From Erinaceus europaeus (lineage: Eukaryota; Chordata; Mammalia; Eulipotyphla; Erinaceidae), in assembly GCF_950295315.1 (NCBI RefSeq), contig NC_080165.1:11163093-11227092 (forward strand): 64,000 nucleotides of DNA, read 5' to 3'. The number at the start of each line of letters is the position of its first letter. Position 1 is the stretch's first letter. Position numbers and translations under genes: made by a program. This document shows, piece by piece, positions 1 to 10,694 of this stretch. The notes beneath the pieces were generated by a model. It saw only the letters and a list, made by a program, of their open reading frames with translations, was not told the DNA's origin and did not search any database.

Positions 1-176
1 AATATAAAAATTTTTAAAAGAATTTATTTATTGATGAAAAAGATAGGAGGAGAGACAGAAAGAACCAGACATCACCCTGGTACATGTGCTGTTGGGGATT
101 GAACTCTGGACCTTGTGCTTGAGAGTCCAATGCTGTATCCACTGTGCCACTTCCTGGACCACATGGGAATATAAAA
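1..176 (-). mobile_element. SINE-D, inverted, with TSD
   Basis: A tRNA-derived SINE read on the minus strand. The head (GGAGGTGGCACAGTGGATAA-like) lies near 130-162 and the A/T-rich tail at 10-35. The 9-bp direct repeat AATATAAAA at 1-9 and 168-176 is a plausible target-site duplication, so the element is probably complete even though it touches the window edge. Confidence 0.85.
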
Positions 177-612
177 CTTAACTTCTGGACCCAAGGACCT
201 GAGAGCAACTGTGGACCCCTGCCTTAATCCCCCCGCCTTTCCTCCCTTTGCTCTATCTTTTGACATTCCTGTCAAACTCCACGGTGTCCTCTGAGGCGAC
301 TCCACTCATGGGGGCGGGCGGCCTATGGCTACCTCTCAGGAACTCGTGGTTACTTCCGAGCGCAAGACTTGGGAGTGGAGCCCTGTGTGTGTGGTTGCTC
401 CATGTGTCTTTGCTTTGGACAACCTGCAACCCCCCCACCCCCACCTCCCCCGTCTAGAAAGCCACTCCTAAGGCCTGAAGAGATCTTTGTCCATATAGAC
501 AAAGTTTGTGAGGCTTTAGGAGTAAGTTGCTTAGTGGACTTGTCCTCTGGCCTTGTTCTTCCTATTATTTCTACAGCCACAAACCTCTCACACAGAGGGG
601 TTCTGCTATCAT

Positions 613-686
<74 letters not shown>

Positions 687-910
687 TGGAATGCATCCAA
701 CAGCAGACACTGACTAGGACTGCTTTGTCATCATTCTCCTTTCTGGACAAACATCACCCCAGTCAGTCACCAGGAATTTAAACACGTCATTACCTCATGA
801 GTGAACGTCCAAGTCAGTCCCGTTTCTTATTCCTCAACTTATCTACTATTTTGCCAAGCCAAGCAATTAAAGCTGTGTAGATCGACATCTGCCTTGCTCA
901 CTCTCCTTCT
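177..910. other. Single-copy stretch, no gene seen
   Basis: No recognised coding or mobile sequence apart from the compound microsatellite at 615-684. A C-rich run lies near 430-455. Open frames here are short and without recognisable motifs. Confidence 0.6.
615..684. repeat. Compound (CT)n(CA)n microsatellite
   Basis: About 38 bases of pure CT followed directly by about 32 bases of pure CA. The junction is sharp. The tract is long enough to be highly polymorphic. Confidence 0.97.
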
Positions 911-924
911 AAACAGTTACCCTC

Positions 925-1230
925 ATGGGAGTCGGGCGGTAGTGCAGCGGGTTAAGCGCACGTGGCGCAAAACGCAAGGACCAGCGTAAGGATCCCGTTT
1001 CGAGCCCCCGGCTCCCCACCTGCAAGGGAGTAGCTTCACAGGCGGTGGAGCAGGTCTGCAGGTGTCTATCTTTCTCTCCTCCTCTCTGTCTTCCCCTCCT
1101 CTTTCCATTTCTCTCTGTCCTAGCCAACAACAATGATGACATCAATAACCACAACATAGTTAAACAATAAGGGCAACAAAAAGGGAAAATAAATAAATAT
1201 AAAAAAAATTTAAAAAAAAAAGAAAGGTTT
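925..1230 (+). mobile_element. SINE-A, full length, with 14-bp TSD
   Basis: A complete tRNA-derived ERI-type SINE. It has an A-box-like GTAGTGCAGCGGGTTAAGCG, a B-box region GTTTCGAGCCC (near consensus), a CT-rich arm ending CTCTGTCCTAGCC, an AACAA-rich linker and an A-rich tail. It is flanked by a perfect 14-bp duplication AAACAGTTACCCTC at 911-924 and 1231-1244, so it arrived by target-primed reverse transcription. Confidence 0.95.
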
Positions 1231-1244
1231 AAACAGTTACCCTC

Positions 1245-2480
1245 CTGGCCCTTTATGTAAACTCTCTGAACCCAAATCCTACAAACTAAGCCTCACAAAC
1301 TAGGATCAACCCATTCATAGCCCCTACATGGGTAGGGGGACTGGCAGTGGGGGTCAGGGTCAGCACTGTGGGCTGGACCATCCGCTTTCTCTTAGCTACA
1401 GAAAAAGACAGGATTTACAGGTTTGGGGCCAGGTTATTTCTAGGAGTTTCAGTCATGTTCTACTCCTGTTTGCAACCCCTCTTTCCCAGGTTCAGACTTC
1501 TGCACACTTCCGTCCTCTTGTTCATGGACATAGGGCCTCCATGTTCCTGTTCCCAGTAGAGCTAAGCTCCTGGCCTGGTCTGGATGAAAGGCCTTCTATA
1601 TCCAAAGGGGACACAAAGAGGAGGGGAGTGGCATAAAGCTGAAGGCAATGTGCATTCAGATGTTTGCATTAAACATTAATCAGGCCTAGGGGAGAGGCTG
1701 GTCTCTCGTGCTTATACTTGTTCCAGTTCTTTGGTGTGTGCAGGGCTGGCTCTGGGAGGTGGGGGACAAATGGGGGTGGGGTGGGGGGACAAGGTCAGGT
1801 GTCCCCTTTGAGCAGCTCAGGGCTCAGGCCCTCACCCTGCCCTCACCTTGGCACTGTGGTTCAGACTACTAGGAGCAAGTTCAAAGAGCCAAGAGATATG
1901 GGAGTTTCCAGCAATATCCAGAGAACATCTGGTGGCCAGTCTTTCACCTAGACAACACCCCCAAGCTTTCAGAAAAGAGCAACTTGAGTTAAGGATCAAA
2001 TGAGAATGATGGCAGAGGACAGAGAAGACCCAGGGCAAATGTAGGGGTGGATCTATCTAAGGGTGTGTGTGTGGAGGGCGAGGGGGTGGACAGGGACATA
2101 TTTTTCCCAAACAGATTCAGAAAGTCATCAAAGTAGGTGAGAGGGGCTAGGGGCTGACCAACCATCCCCAGCCATTGCCAGCACTTCAAAAAAATATTTT
2201 TGAAGGGCTTAAGTATATTTTATATTGATAGTGTGTGAAATAATACATTATAGTTGATTGCATATAGGATGAGGTGAGATATTTGTAAAAGACCTGGTAA
2301 AAAAAAAAACACTATGCAGTATTGTACATGAGATGAAATCTTAGGAACTTTTAGTTCTTCTGAATTGTTGAATTATTCATCTAAATTAAAACTGCCCTTA
2401 ATGAACTTACAGTTGCTCTTTTTAAAAAAGACTTTTATATTTCCCCTGGAAATTCTGCAGAAAAAGAAAAGCAAATAATT
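1245..2480. other. Single-copy stretch, no gene seen
   Basis: Mixed-composition DNA with no recognised repeat. It is GC-rich at 1720-1860, where a G-quadruplex motif sits, and AT-rich at 2165-2480. Short open frames carry no motif I recognise. Confidence 0.55.
1754..1788 (+). other. G-quadruplex-forming motif
   Basis: Five runs of three to six guanines separated by loops of one to six bases (GGG, GGGGG, GGGGG, GGGG, GGGGGG) within 35 bases. This meets the usual G3+N1-7 pattern on the plus strand. Confidence 0.8.
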
Positions 2481-2491
2481 GGCATTTTCTA

Positions 2492-2730
2492 TTGACTTCC
2501 TTCCTTCCTTCCTTCCTTCCTTCCTTCCTTCCTTCCTTCCTTCATTTCTTTCTTCCTTTCTCCTTCCCATCTTCCCTCCTTCTCTTCCTCTCTCTCTCTA
2601 TTCCTTTCATTCCCAGAGCACTTCTCAGCTCTGGTTAATGGTGGTGTGGGGGACTGAACCTGGTACATTGGAGTCTCAGGAATGAAAGTCACTTTGTATT
2701 ACCACTATGCTATCTCCCCTGCCTGTAACT
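2492..2730 (-). mobile_element. SINE-C, inverted, with (TTCC)n tract
   Basis: The SINE-C core, on the minus strand, occupies about 2610-2725 and contains the B-box complement and the CCAGAGCTGAG arm. Its 3' side is an expanded TTCC/polypyrimidine tract (2497-2610). The flanking repeat GGCATTTTCTA at 2481-2491 and 2731-2741 is the probable TSD, so the tract lies inside the inserted unit. Confidence 0.88.
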
Positions 2731-2741
2731 GGCATTTTCTA

Positions 2742-3227
2742 CGTTTCACATCCAAAGCAATGCATTGACACAAAAATCAGGGCCTCCAAGTTTAGCAGAA
2801 AAAGTAGAAGAAACGCTGGGTTAAAGATGTGAAATTTCTGAATAAAAGGGTAATTTACCAACACCAGAGAAAGTCAAATGGTCTTGAGAATGTCTCATTG
2901 AAATGTGTGACTTATGTGTAGAAGAGGCATTTGAAAATGTTTTTGAAAAAAAAAAAATTCCTGCTGAACTTGACTTCTAGTATTACCAGGAGCCTTGTGG
3001 AGATTGTCTTTGAAAATATTTTTATCATAGATGTTGGGGGAGGAGCTGGCTTGGTAACATGATTGTTCTGTACCCAGGGAGGGACCCTTCTCAGAGGAGA
3101 CAGGGGCACGAGGTGTCTGTTCAGCTGAAGTTTCTGTGTCCTCTCTCTCTTTCTCCCCTCCCTCCCTCTCTCCCTTCCTTCCTTCCTTCCTTCTTTCCCT
3201 CCCTTTTTTCTTTTTAAATATACAATC
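2742..3227. other. Single-copy stretch with pyrimidine-rich end
   Basis: No gene or mobile element recognised. The last 80 bases (3140-3215) are CT-rich with a short CCTT run. Confidence 0.5.
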
Positions 3228-3450
3228 TTTTTTAAATTTAATTTTATTTATTCATTTATTATAGAATAGAGATAGGGAAATTGAGAAGAGAGGGGGACCT
3301 AGAGAGGAAAAGCGACAGGAAGACCCCTGCAGGCAGCATTGTTTTGCAACTTGTGATGTTTTTCCCCTGTAGGTGGGGACCAGGAGCTTGAACCAGGGAC
3401 CTTTTGAACTATACTATGTGTGCTTAACCAGGTACACCACCACCTGGCCC
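3228..3450 (-). mobile_element. SINE-B, inverted
   Basis: Shows the typical inverted body: T/A-rich tail, a GATAGGGAAATTGAG purine arm, the CCCCTGTAGGTGGGGACC hairpin and the complement of the tRNA-like head ending CCACCACCTGGCCC. Confidence 0.85.
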
Positions 3451-3563
3451 CTCTTTCTTTCTTCCTTTCTTTCTTTCTTTCTTTCTTTCTCTCTCTCTCT
3501 CTTTCTCTCTCTCTCTTTCTTTCTCTCTTTCTCTCTCTCTCTTTCTTTCTCTCTTTCTTCCTC
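3451..3563. repeat. (CTTT)n/(CT)n polypyrimidine tract
   Basis: About 110 bases of nearly pure pyrimidine made of CTTT and CT units, abutting the head of the preceding inverted SINE. Confidence 0.95.
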
Positions 3564-3700
3564 TTACTTTTGAGAACCAAGGTTCTCAGTGCCTCCAAAT
3601 CCACTCAGCCAAGGAACCATGTACTGCTCCTTCCTGTTGGCTCTCGTCACCAATGTCTGGGCCTGTTCCCATCCTAGCTTCACATGAAAGACTTGGAAAT

Positions 3701-3932
3701 TTCTTCCTTTATTTTTTAATATATTTTCTTTATTTATTGGAAAGAGAGAAATTGAGAGGGAAGGGGGAAACAGAGAGCAGGAGGGACAGAGACACAGACA
3801 GAGTGAGAGACACCTACAGCACTGACTCACCACTTGTGAAGCTTCTCCCCACCAGTGGGGGCCAGGACCTGAACCCAGCTCCTTGCACAGTGCCACGTGT
3901 GTGCTCAACCAGATGTGCCACTACTTGGCCCC
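3701..3932 (-). mobile_element. SINE-B, inverted, with 13-bp TSD
   Basis: A complete inverted SINE-B from its A/T-rich tail to the head complement ending CACTACTTGGCCCC. AAGACTTGGAAAT occurs at 3688-3700 and again at 3933-3945, giving a clear target-site duplication. Confidence 0.93.
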
Positions 3933-3945
3933 AAGACTTGGAAAT

Positions 3946-4296
3946 CTCCATAGCTGTCCTCTGGCCCAGTTCTGTCTGGCACAACCACACTGCCCTGGGG
4001 CACAGGCCTGTGTTGGATCCTGCTGCTCTGTACCATCAGTCAGACATCTTAACAAAGGGCAGATACCCAGCTGAAATAGGTCAGGGAGAGGCAAAGCTCA
4101 GGGGGCGGGGTGTTGCTTCAGCATTGCTCAACTTTGCAGCTTCCTAGAGTGGTCCCAGACGCTCGGAAGGCTGAGAGCCACTGGCCTGGGAGTCCTAAGA
4201 ATATCTTGTCACTTGGACTTGACTCTTGGCTCAGCTGTGGTGTTACCTTTGGGCAAGTTATTCGTCATTAAATGCCTTGGTTTCCCCGTCTTAAAA
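3946..4296. other. Single-copy stretch
   Basis: About 350 bases with no recognised gene or repeat. Confidence 0.5.
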
Positions 4297-4305
4297 AGGA
4301 GAGTG

Positions 4306-4564
4306 AAGTTGAAAAACAAGATCAGAAGAGAAAAACACAAGTAGAACCTGAACTGGAATTGGTGCATTGCACCAAAGTAAAAGACTCGGGTGGGTGGGTG
4401 GGGGAGAATACAGGTCCAAGAAGGATGACAGAGGACCTAGTGGGGGTTGTATTGTTTTATGGAAAACTGAGAAATGTTATGCATGTACAAACTATTGCAT
4501 TTACTGTGGAATGTAAAACATTAATTCCCCAATAAAGAAATTAAAAAAAAAGAAAAGAAAAGAC
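4306..4564 (+). mobile_element. L1 type 1, 3' UTR only (5'-truncated)
   Basis: The 3' end of an L1 with no ORF2 left. The characteristic TGCACCAAAGTAAAAGACTC block and a terminal CCAATAAAGAAATT plus A-tail are present. A 9-bp repeat AAGGAGAGT at 4297-4305 and 4565-4573 fits a TSD, so this is a severely 5'-truncated but complete insertion. Confidence 0.85.
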
Positions 4565-4635
4565 AAGGAGAGTTATAAAAGCACCAACCAATGCACACAG
4601 TGTTGGTTTGAGCATCACTAAATAATAAGAATGTG

Positions 4636-4930
4636 GGGAGTTGGGCGGTAGCACAGTGGGTTAAGTGCACATGGCGCAAAGCGCAAAGTCTGGCATAAGG
4701 ATCCCGGTTCAAGCCCCTGGCTCTTCACCTGCAGGGGAGTCGCTTCACAGGCGGTGAAGCAGGTCTGCAGGTGTCTGTCTTTCTCTCCCCCCCTCTGTCT
4801 TCCCCTCCTCTCTCCATTTCTCTCTGTCCTATCCAACAGTGACGACATCAATAACAACAACAATAATTGCAACAACAATAAAAAGGGCAACAAAAGGGGA
4901 AATAAATATTAAAAATAAATAATAATAAGA
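4636..4930 (+). mobile_element. SINE-A, full length
   Basis: Complete SINE-A with A box (GTAGCACAGTGGGTTAAG), B-box region (GGTTCAAGCCC), CT arm and AACAA-rich tail. AGAATGTG at 4628-4635 and 4931-4938 is the likely TSD. The downstream copy runs straight into the TG repeat. Confidence 0.93.
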
Positions 4931-4933
4931 AGA

Positions 4934-5040
4934 ATGTGTGTCTCTGTGTGTGTTTGTGTGTGTCTCTGTGTGTGTGTGTCTGTGTGTGTGTTTGTGGGTC
5001 TGTGTGTGCGTCTCTGTGTGTGTGTGTCTGTTTGTGTGTC

Positions 5041-5074
<34 letters not shown>
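4934..5074. repeat. Interrupted (TG)n repeat
   Basis: About 140 bases of TG with regular TCTG interruptions, ending in a purer (TG)n run at about 5046-5072. Confidence 0.95.
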
Positions 5075-5076
<2 letters not shown>

Positions 5077-5653
5077 GTGCATAGTCAGCCTTTGCCATCA
5101 GTTCCATGAGGAGCCTGTCTCTGCAGGAACAGCCACGAGGGCAGCAAAGAGGTGGCAGGCATGTGCCTCCCTGGAAAGGAGGGTGAAGACTGGGGTCAGA
5201 GACCTGGGGAAGGGAGCACTGTTGCTTGTTTGCAAACATGGGAGAGGGGTCCCATGGCTTCCTCCAGCACAGCTATTGGTAGGAATGTGGGACAAGGTAT
5301 CCCAGTGGGGGCTGACTCCTCCTGGCCAGGCCCAGGCTGCTGATGGGAGCCCCCATGGAAGGTGTATTTGAGGTGGGAGGGGCTGCAGGCGATAATGCCT
5401 GTGAGTCTAAAGCCACATCCAAGGGGTCAGTGGGGGATAGTGCAAACTGACTGCAAGTCAGGGGTGAGCGGGGCAACCCCTGCTGAGGGGCGCGAGGGTG
5501 GAGCTGCCCATAGCGGTGGGGTGGGAGGAGGTCAGAGCCCAGAGGCAGCAGTGTGGGGCTGGGGCTCTAGTCAGTGAGAAGCGGTTGGCCATGAAACCCT
5601 CTGGGTGAACTGGCTTTGCTGTAGGAAGAGGGTCACAGGAGAAGACACTATTA
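5075..5653. other. Single-copy, GC-rich stretch
   Basis: Moderately GC-rich DNA without a recognised gene. The open frame continuing from the TG repeat is a translation artefact of that repeat. Confidence 0.5.
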
Positions 5654-5718
5654 TTGGGGTGTCAGAAAAGTCATGACATATTTTTCTGTGCAAAAACACA
5701 TCATGACTTTGCAACAAA
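5654..5718. mobile_element. Short mariner-like MITE (MADE1-like organisation)
   Basis: A 65-bp palindromic unit bounded by TA dinucleotides. It begins TTGGGGTGTCAGAAAAG and has perfect 10-bp inverted arms AAAGTCATGA (5667-5676) and TCATGACTTT (5701-5710) around a T-rich centre. Size, TA flanks and terminal sequence resemble non-autonomous mariner elements. There is no transposase. The right terminus is degraded, so the family is unassigned. Confidence 0.6.
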
Positions 5719-5735
5719 TATATATATATATCAAC

Positions 5736-6185
5736 CAGGGTTATCACTGGGGTTATATGTCAACACAGTTCTACTGTTCTTGGTGACCATTCTTTTTTAA
5801 AATAGAGGTTGAAAAGAGAAGAAAAGAGAGAAGACAGAAAAGAGAGAGAATACAGAGAAGAGAGAGGAGAGAGAAGTCAGAGAAGAGAGAGATAAAGAAG
5901 AGAGAGAGAGGTGAAAGAGGAGAGAGAGAAAGAGAGGAGAAAGAGAAGAGAGATAAAAGAAGAGAGAGAAGAGGAGAGAGGAGAAGAAAAGAGAAGACAG
6001 AGAAGAGAGAGAAGAGAGAGATAAAGAGGAGAGAGAGGAGAGAGAACGAGAGAGGAAAAAGAGAGAGAGATGCAGCAATATTCTGATGCTTAGGAAGTTA
6101 CCCCCCCACCACCACCCTGCCCCTGCAGGTGGGGACTAGGGGGCTTGAACCAGGGTCCTCATGATGGTGACCTGAGTGCTCTAAT
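5736..6185 (-). mobile_element. Long-form SINE, inverted, with expanded purine tract
   Basis: The 3' module complement (CCAGGGTTATCACTGGGG) is at about 5736-5760, and the hairpin plus B-box complement (CCCCTGCAGGTGGGG ... CTTGAACC) at 6121-6152. Between them the normal short purine arm has become about 265 bases of AGAG/GAAAAGAG repeat (about 5807-6071). I read this as one SINE whose internal arm expanded. Confidence 0.7.
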
Positions 6186-6547
6186 GGGTGTCTGGGGTGA
6201 ATATACTTTCTATTATCCGAATTTGTCAGCAGAGGCTGTTTCCTCACACCACAAAGGTCAGCTCCTCCTCCTCCCCATAGTGCACCCCTAAACTTGTTCT
6301 GCCTGGAAGGACTCTGGAGCCTGCCTGCCTTTGCTTTCTCAGCTGGGGCGGGGGACTAGCTTTCTCTAGAAACGCAGCTGCACTTCTCCCTCAGGGCGTC
6401 TGCCCTTGCTCACCCTGTTGCTAGGCCAGCACCTCTTGACTTCCCGTTTGCCTGAGCATGGCACAGGATCACGTGGCCACTGCTTGCTCCCCACCCCCCC
6501 AGTGTCTCCAGCTCCTCTTCAGGGCTGGCAGGACACCTCCCTCGTCT

Positions 6548-6596
<49 letters not shown>

Positions 6597-7297
6597 GTTC
6601 TGTCCTTGGAGCACAGGAACACCCTGGACCTCAAGGCCTTGCAGGACTCCAGAGAGCTGCACCCTGTTGTTCCACTGCTCCTGGCTCATGTCCCCAGAGC
6701 CCTGGCTCTGCCATCCTGCTGCCCTCAAGATGTCGCCTGGCATTTCACATGCCCCTTTCTTCATTCTCTTTTTCCCTTTGGCCTTGCCCCCTCCTTCCCC
6801 ATCCTGTCTGGATCCTTCAGTGGCCCTGCTGCCCTGACTCCCTTGGCCTTCCACTGGGTCCCCAGCCCCCCCCCCCATTCAACCCTGACCTCATGCTGTG
6901 GACAGGGCTGGAGAGATGTCTGGCCACCCCTCCTGAATGCTGGCCGGCTGTGCCCAGCCTCCTTCCTTGAACTCTGTTTTTAGCTCCTGATCAGATTCCA
7001 CGACAGCTGCTCTAAATCTTTTCCGCTCATCTCCAGCTCGCTGACCCAGCTCTGCCTCCTCTCCCCAGCAGACCTTCTCCGGAGCTGGGACACTGACCAC
7101 TGGATACATGCTCCTATCCCCCTTCCCTCCCTCCCTCCTTTCCTCTTTCATTCTCTCTCTCTCTCTCTAAAATACATGTTCCCTATTTCTCTTGTCCTTT
7201 GATTCTCTTTTATCTTTATCGTTTCCAAGGCTCAGCCTTCTCTCTGTGCCCCACCTCCCATCTCTTCTTCCCCTACCACCCCGCTCCATCTCCCTTC
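6186..7297. other. Single-copy stretch with (CT)n at 6553-6594
   Basis: A 1.1-kb stretch, CT-rich throughout. It holds one pure CT run (6553-6594), a C11 run near 6869 and a shorter CT run near 7152-7168. Several frames stay open but encode only low-complexity Leu/Ser/Pro sequence. No gene is supported. Confidence 0.55.
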
Positions 7298-7895
7298 TTT
7301 TTATTAATTTTATTTATTTATATTTTATATTGGTTATTTAATAACAATGAACAAGATCATAAGATAACAGGGGTACAATTCCATACAGTTCCCACCACCA
7401 GCGTCCCATTCCCTCCATTGGAAACTTCCCTATTCTTTATCCCTCTGGGAGTATGGGTCAGAATTCTTTTTTGGGGATGCAGAAGGTGGAAGGTCTGGCT
7501 TCAGTAATTGCTTCTCCGTTTGACATAGGCATTGGCAAGTGGATCCACACCCCCAGCTTGTTTCTGTCTTTCCCTAGTGGGGCAGGTCTCTGGGGAGGGG
7601 AGGTTCCAGGACACATTGGTGAGGTCGTCTCCAGGGAAGTCAGGTTGGCGTCATGGTAGCATCTGCAACTTGGTGGCTGAAAGGCATTAAGATATAAAGC
7701 AGAACAAATTATTTAATAAACAGGAACCCAAAAGTAGGAATAGAGCAGATGCAACTAGGGGTCTTGGTGTGGGAAGAAGCTAGGAAATCTATTGTAGGTA
7801 TATTCCAAAGGTCCCATGACTTCAGTAATTTTTGTCTGAGCCCGATAGCTAATAAAAGTATTTCCTGGGAAGAAGGTGTCAGAGTTGAGAATCCT
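7298..7895 (-). mobile_element. L1 type 2, 3' UTR, inverted
   Basis: Begins at the tail complement (GATCATAAGATAACAGGGG, then the CCCACCACCAGCGTCCC block) and runs through the long type 2 UTR (GGTGGAAGGTCTGGCTTC, ACACATTGGTGAGG) to about 7895. No ORF2 is retained. Confidence 0.85.
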
Positions 7896-8334
7896 TTCTC
7901 CCTTTCTTGTCTTTCACATCCATCTCCTCTGAACCCCAAGGCTTATTCTGATCTTCACCTTCAAAACCTATCAATGTAGTCCTTCCTTCATCTGCATCCC
8001 CTCCTCTCTCTCTCTCTCTCTCTCATCTTTTTCATTCCCTCTATTCCTCCCTACTGGGTTCCCTCCTATCGCCCCCCCCCCAACCCCCTGTCCCCTGAAC
8101 CCTTTCTCTGGACTCATGACCCTGAAACAGTCTGCTCCCTTGATGTCTGTCCACACTTGAATTTCACCCAGGCTGCACGCGTGAGCTCTGTGGCCTTGAC
8201 CCTCACTTAGCTTGTTCTTTCTCTCCCAAGGCTTATCTCTCCCCTCTGGACATGCTACACTGAATTCACAGAGTAGCTGGGAGCATTGTATGTTGCAAAA
8301 CAGAACATGGTTAGTGCAAAATAAAAGGCATCCT
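7896..8334. other. Single-copy stretch
   Basis: CT- and C-rich DNA (a C run near 8072-8080) with no gene recognised. Confidence 0.45.
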
Positions 8335-8515
8335 TGGGGTCAGGAGGTGGTACACCCGGCTGGCTGAGCACATGCATGACCATATGTGAGGACACGTGTT
8401 GAAGTCCCCAGTCACTGTCGGCAGAAGGGAGGTTTCATTCATGGCAAAGCAGTGCTGCAGCTCTCTCTTTTTCTCCTTCTCTCTCTCTGTCTGTCTCTCT
8501 CTCCTCCTCTCTTTT
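8335..8515 (+). mobile_element. SINE-B, 5' part, interrupted
   Basis: The head and body of a diverged SINE-B on the plus strand, breaking off in its CT arm. The likely remainder (arm, A-rich linker and 3' module) is at 8947-9112, separated by two later insertions. Confidence 0.65.
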
Positions 8516-8693
8516 TTTCAGTTTTTACTTATGATGAATAGTAGGTTACAACACTGTAAGATGACAGCGTCTAGTTCCACACCACACCCACAACCAGAGT
8601 TCTGTGTCCCTGCCCTCCCACCCCCCAAAGATAACCACCAGAGTTCTCACAAACCTTAGCAACAGTTTGCTTGATTCTGTTTTTCTCCCCACT
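8516..8693 (-). mobile_element. L1 type 3 tail, inverted
   Basis: Contains the CACACCACACCCACAACCAG block and upstream AACACTGTAAGATGACAG, the complement of the older L1 tail. It appears inserted in the CT arm of the SINE-B that starts at 8335. Confidence 0.7.
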
Positions 8694-8707
8694 TGCAGTT
8701 TCTTTCT

Positions 8708-8946
8708 TTCTTTTAATATTTTTTTTCTTTTTTCCCCCCTCTATTTTGTTCAATAGGACAGAAAGAAATCGAGAGGGGAGGGGCAGATAGAGAAGGAGAG
8801 AGAAAGAGAGACGCCTGCAGACCTGCTTCAACTCTTGTGAAGTGTCTCCATTGCAAGTGGGAACCAGAGGGCTCAAACCTGGGTTCCTGTTCATAGTACT
8901 ATACGCGCTTAACTGGGTGTGCCACCACCCAGCCCCGTTTCCCTCT
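8708..8946 (-). mobile_element. SINE-B, inverted
   Basis: Complete inverted body from tail to head (ending GCCACCACCCAGCCCC). CAGTTTCTTTCT at 8696-8707 and 8947-8958 is a possible TSD, although this sequence is also normal within the SINE arm it sits in. Confidence 0.8.
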
Positions 8947-9112
8947 CAGTTTCTTTCTGTCTTGCCATACAAAAGGATGAAACAAAGAAAAAAAAAGAAA
9001 AGAGAAGAAAAGCAAAAAAGGAAAAAAAAAAAAAAAAGACCACCAGGATTGATGGCTTGCAGGCATGAGTGAGCCCCAGTGATAACCTTGGTGGAAAACA
9101 AAGCAAACAAAC
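8947..9112 (+). mobile_element. SINE 3' part with 3' module
   Basis: CT arm remnant, a long A-rich linker, then the 3' module (GACCACCAGGATTGATGG ... CCCCAGTGATAACCTTGGTG). It is probably the rest of the SINE starting at 8335. Confidence 0.65.
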
Positions 9113-10694
9113 AAAGCCAAAAGCCAAGACCCCACAGGCTGTTCTTATCCACTGCTTATCTCTCTGCTTTAGCCTTTGCTTCCTCCCTATGCCTGTTGAG
9201 CTCCCCTCTGCCTTGAGGGCTAGGTCCCTTCCTCCCTCTGGTCAGGCTCACGGCCCTTCAGCTCCTTCTCCTGAGTCTTGTTCCTTGTCACACTGAAGGC
9301 TGAGGTTACCCACATCTGAATCATGCACAAGGGCCTCTGGGCTCTTTCTAGAATACGTTTGACTTTGTGACCTGGAACAGTGACTCAGTATCTGTTCTCA
9401 CATTTAAAACAAATGTTTGGTGATAGCTAGGTTTCTCTTTCTAGCCTAAAAGCAAACAATCAGACAACAACCTCTCCCTTGCTCCTCCTCACCATAGGAT
9501 GTGATCTTGTAGAATTGACAGTGAAACAGGGATTTCCCAGGCAAAGAAATGAAAAGATACCCATTTCTGACGATCGCTACACCTAGCTGGGTTGCTGTAG
9601 CCTCCGCACTGCTTGTGGGAAAGACGAATGCTCAGGTTTCTGAGACTGTCCTTTGACAGGTCGTTAGTCTTCCCTCACTTGGGGGAATTAGTCTGATTTC
9701 TCGTGTGGGAGAGGAAATGGTCAGACCGGCCCACCTCTCTGATTCCTTCCAGTTTGATCAAGCCACAGTTCTGGGATTCTATGCTTCAGGCATGAGACCC
9801 TCACAAATGACTTTTTTTTTTTTTTTTTTTTTTTTGAGGAGGCCGGTTTTCTGCAGGTGCGTCAGTTAATCACGTGTTTTCAGAACACGGCAGGGTGTGC
9901 CTGCTTTGGTGTTGGCGCACACAACGCAGCAGTGTTGGTAGCTGCATGGATGGTCTCACCTGAGTTGCTGGGGGTGAGGGTGAGTTGGCAGAGCAGGAGC
10001 TAAGGGGTCTGGGTGGCTGGCTGGGCTCAGTGGCTGTTGCAGGGGAGAGTCGGTGGTTCGGTTGGTGGCATCTGCCACTCCTGGCACTCCCTTCCACATG
10101 GTGACTCTGCCTTCAAGTCTCTGGGCTTGTCACATTACCCACAGCAGCCTGAGATGGCTCTTACCCCATTCACTGGCTCCCCCCCCCATTCATCCTTCAA
10201 TCTGGGGGATTTACAAAGATTTATACCATTAAGAGCAAGATCTCAGCAACATGCTGTATGGGAAAAACGTGTTTTGCCCTGCCCGAGTGTGTGTTAGTTT
10301 CTAAGCTCTTCTGGGCAGGGACCCATGGGGTGTGTCATGTCTTCGGTGTGAAGCTTTAGTCCTTCCTGAGGTCACTGCTTCATCTGAGGCCCGTGTTCCA
10401 GGACCAAATCTCACTCCTGGCCAATGTGTGTGGTGAGCCCTGCTTTCAGGGCTCATCTTAGATGCCCCCCCCCCCAAATCCAAAGAGGTGGGAGGTGGAG
10501 GAAAGTCTATTCCTCACTCTGGCTAGAGAGCAACCAGCCTGGGGGCACTGCTCCCCCACAAGCTGGAGGCCACGTGTTGGATTCCCCTAGATGCACAGGT
10601 GTTGGGCAGGACAGAGCATAGTGGAAGCTTTCTCTCCTGTGAACTCACACCGTTCAAATCAGACTGAGGTAGGTCCTATCCATAGATTTTGTGG
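9113..10694. other. Single-copy stretch with poly-T at 9811-9835
   Basis: The 1.6 kb has one pure T run of about 25 bases, followed by GAGGAGGCCGG, but no SINE head. Nothing else is recognised. The open frames are short and without motifs. Confidence 0.55.

Noticed and set aside
925..1010. tRNA gene-like A and B boxes
   Set aside because: They belong to SINEs. The cloverleaf is degraded and followed by the SINE body and A-rich tail, so this is not a functional tRNA gene.
5800..6078. Direct-repeat pattern suggesting a CRISPR-like or satellite array
   Set aside because: No repeat-spacer structure; it is a simple GA-rich expansion in a SINE of a vertebrate genome.
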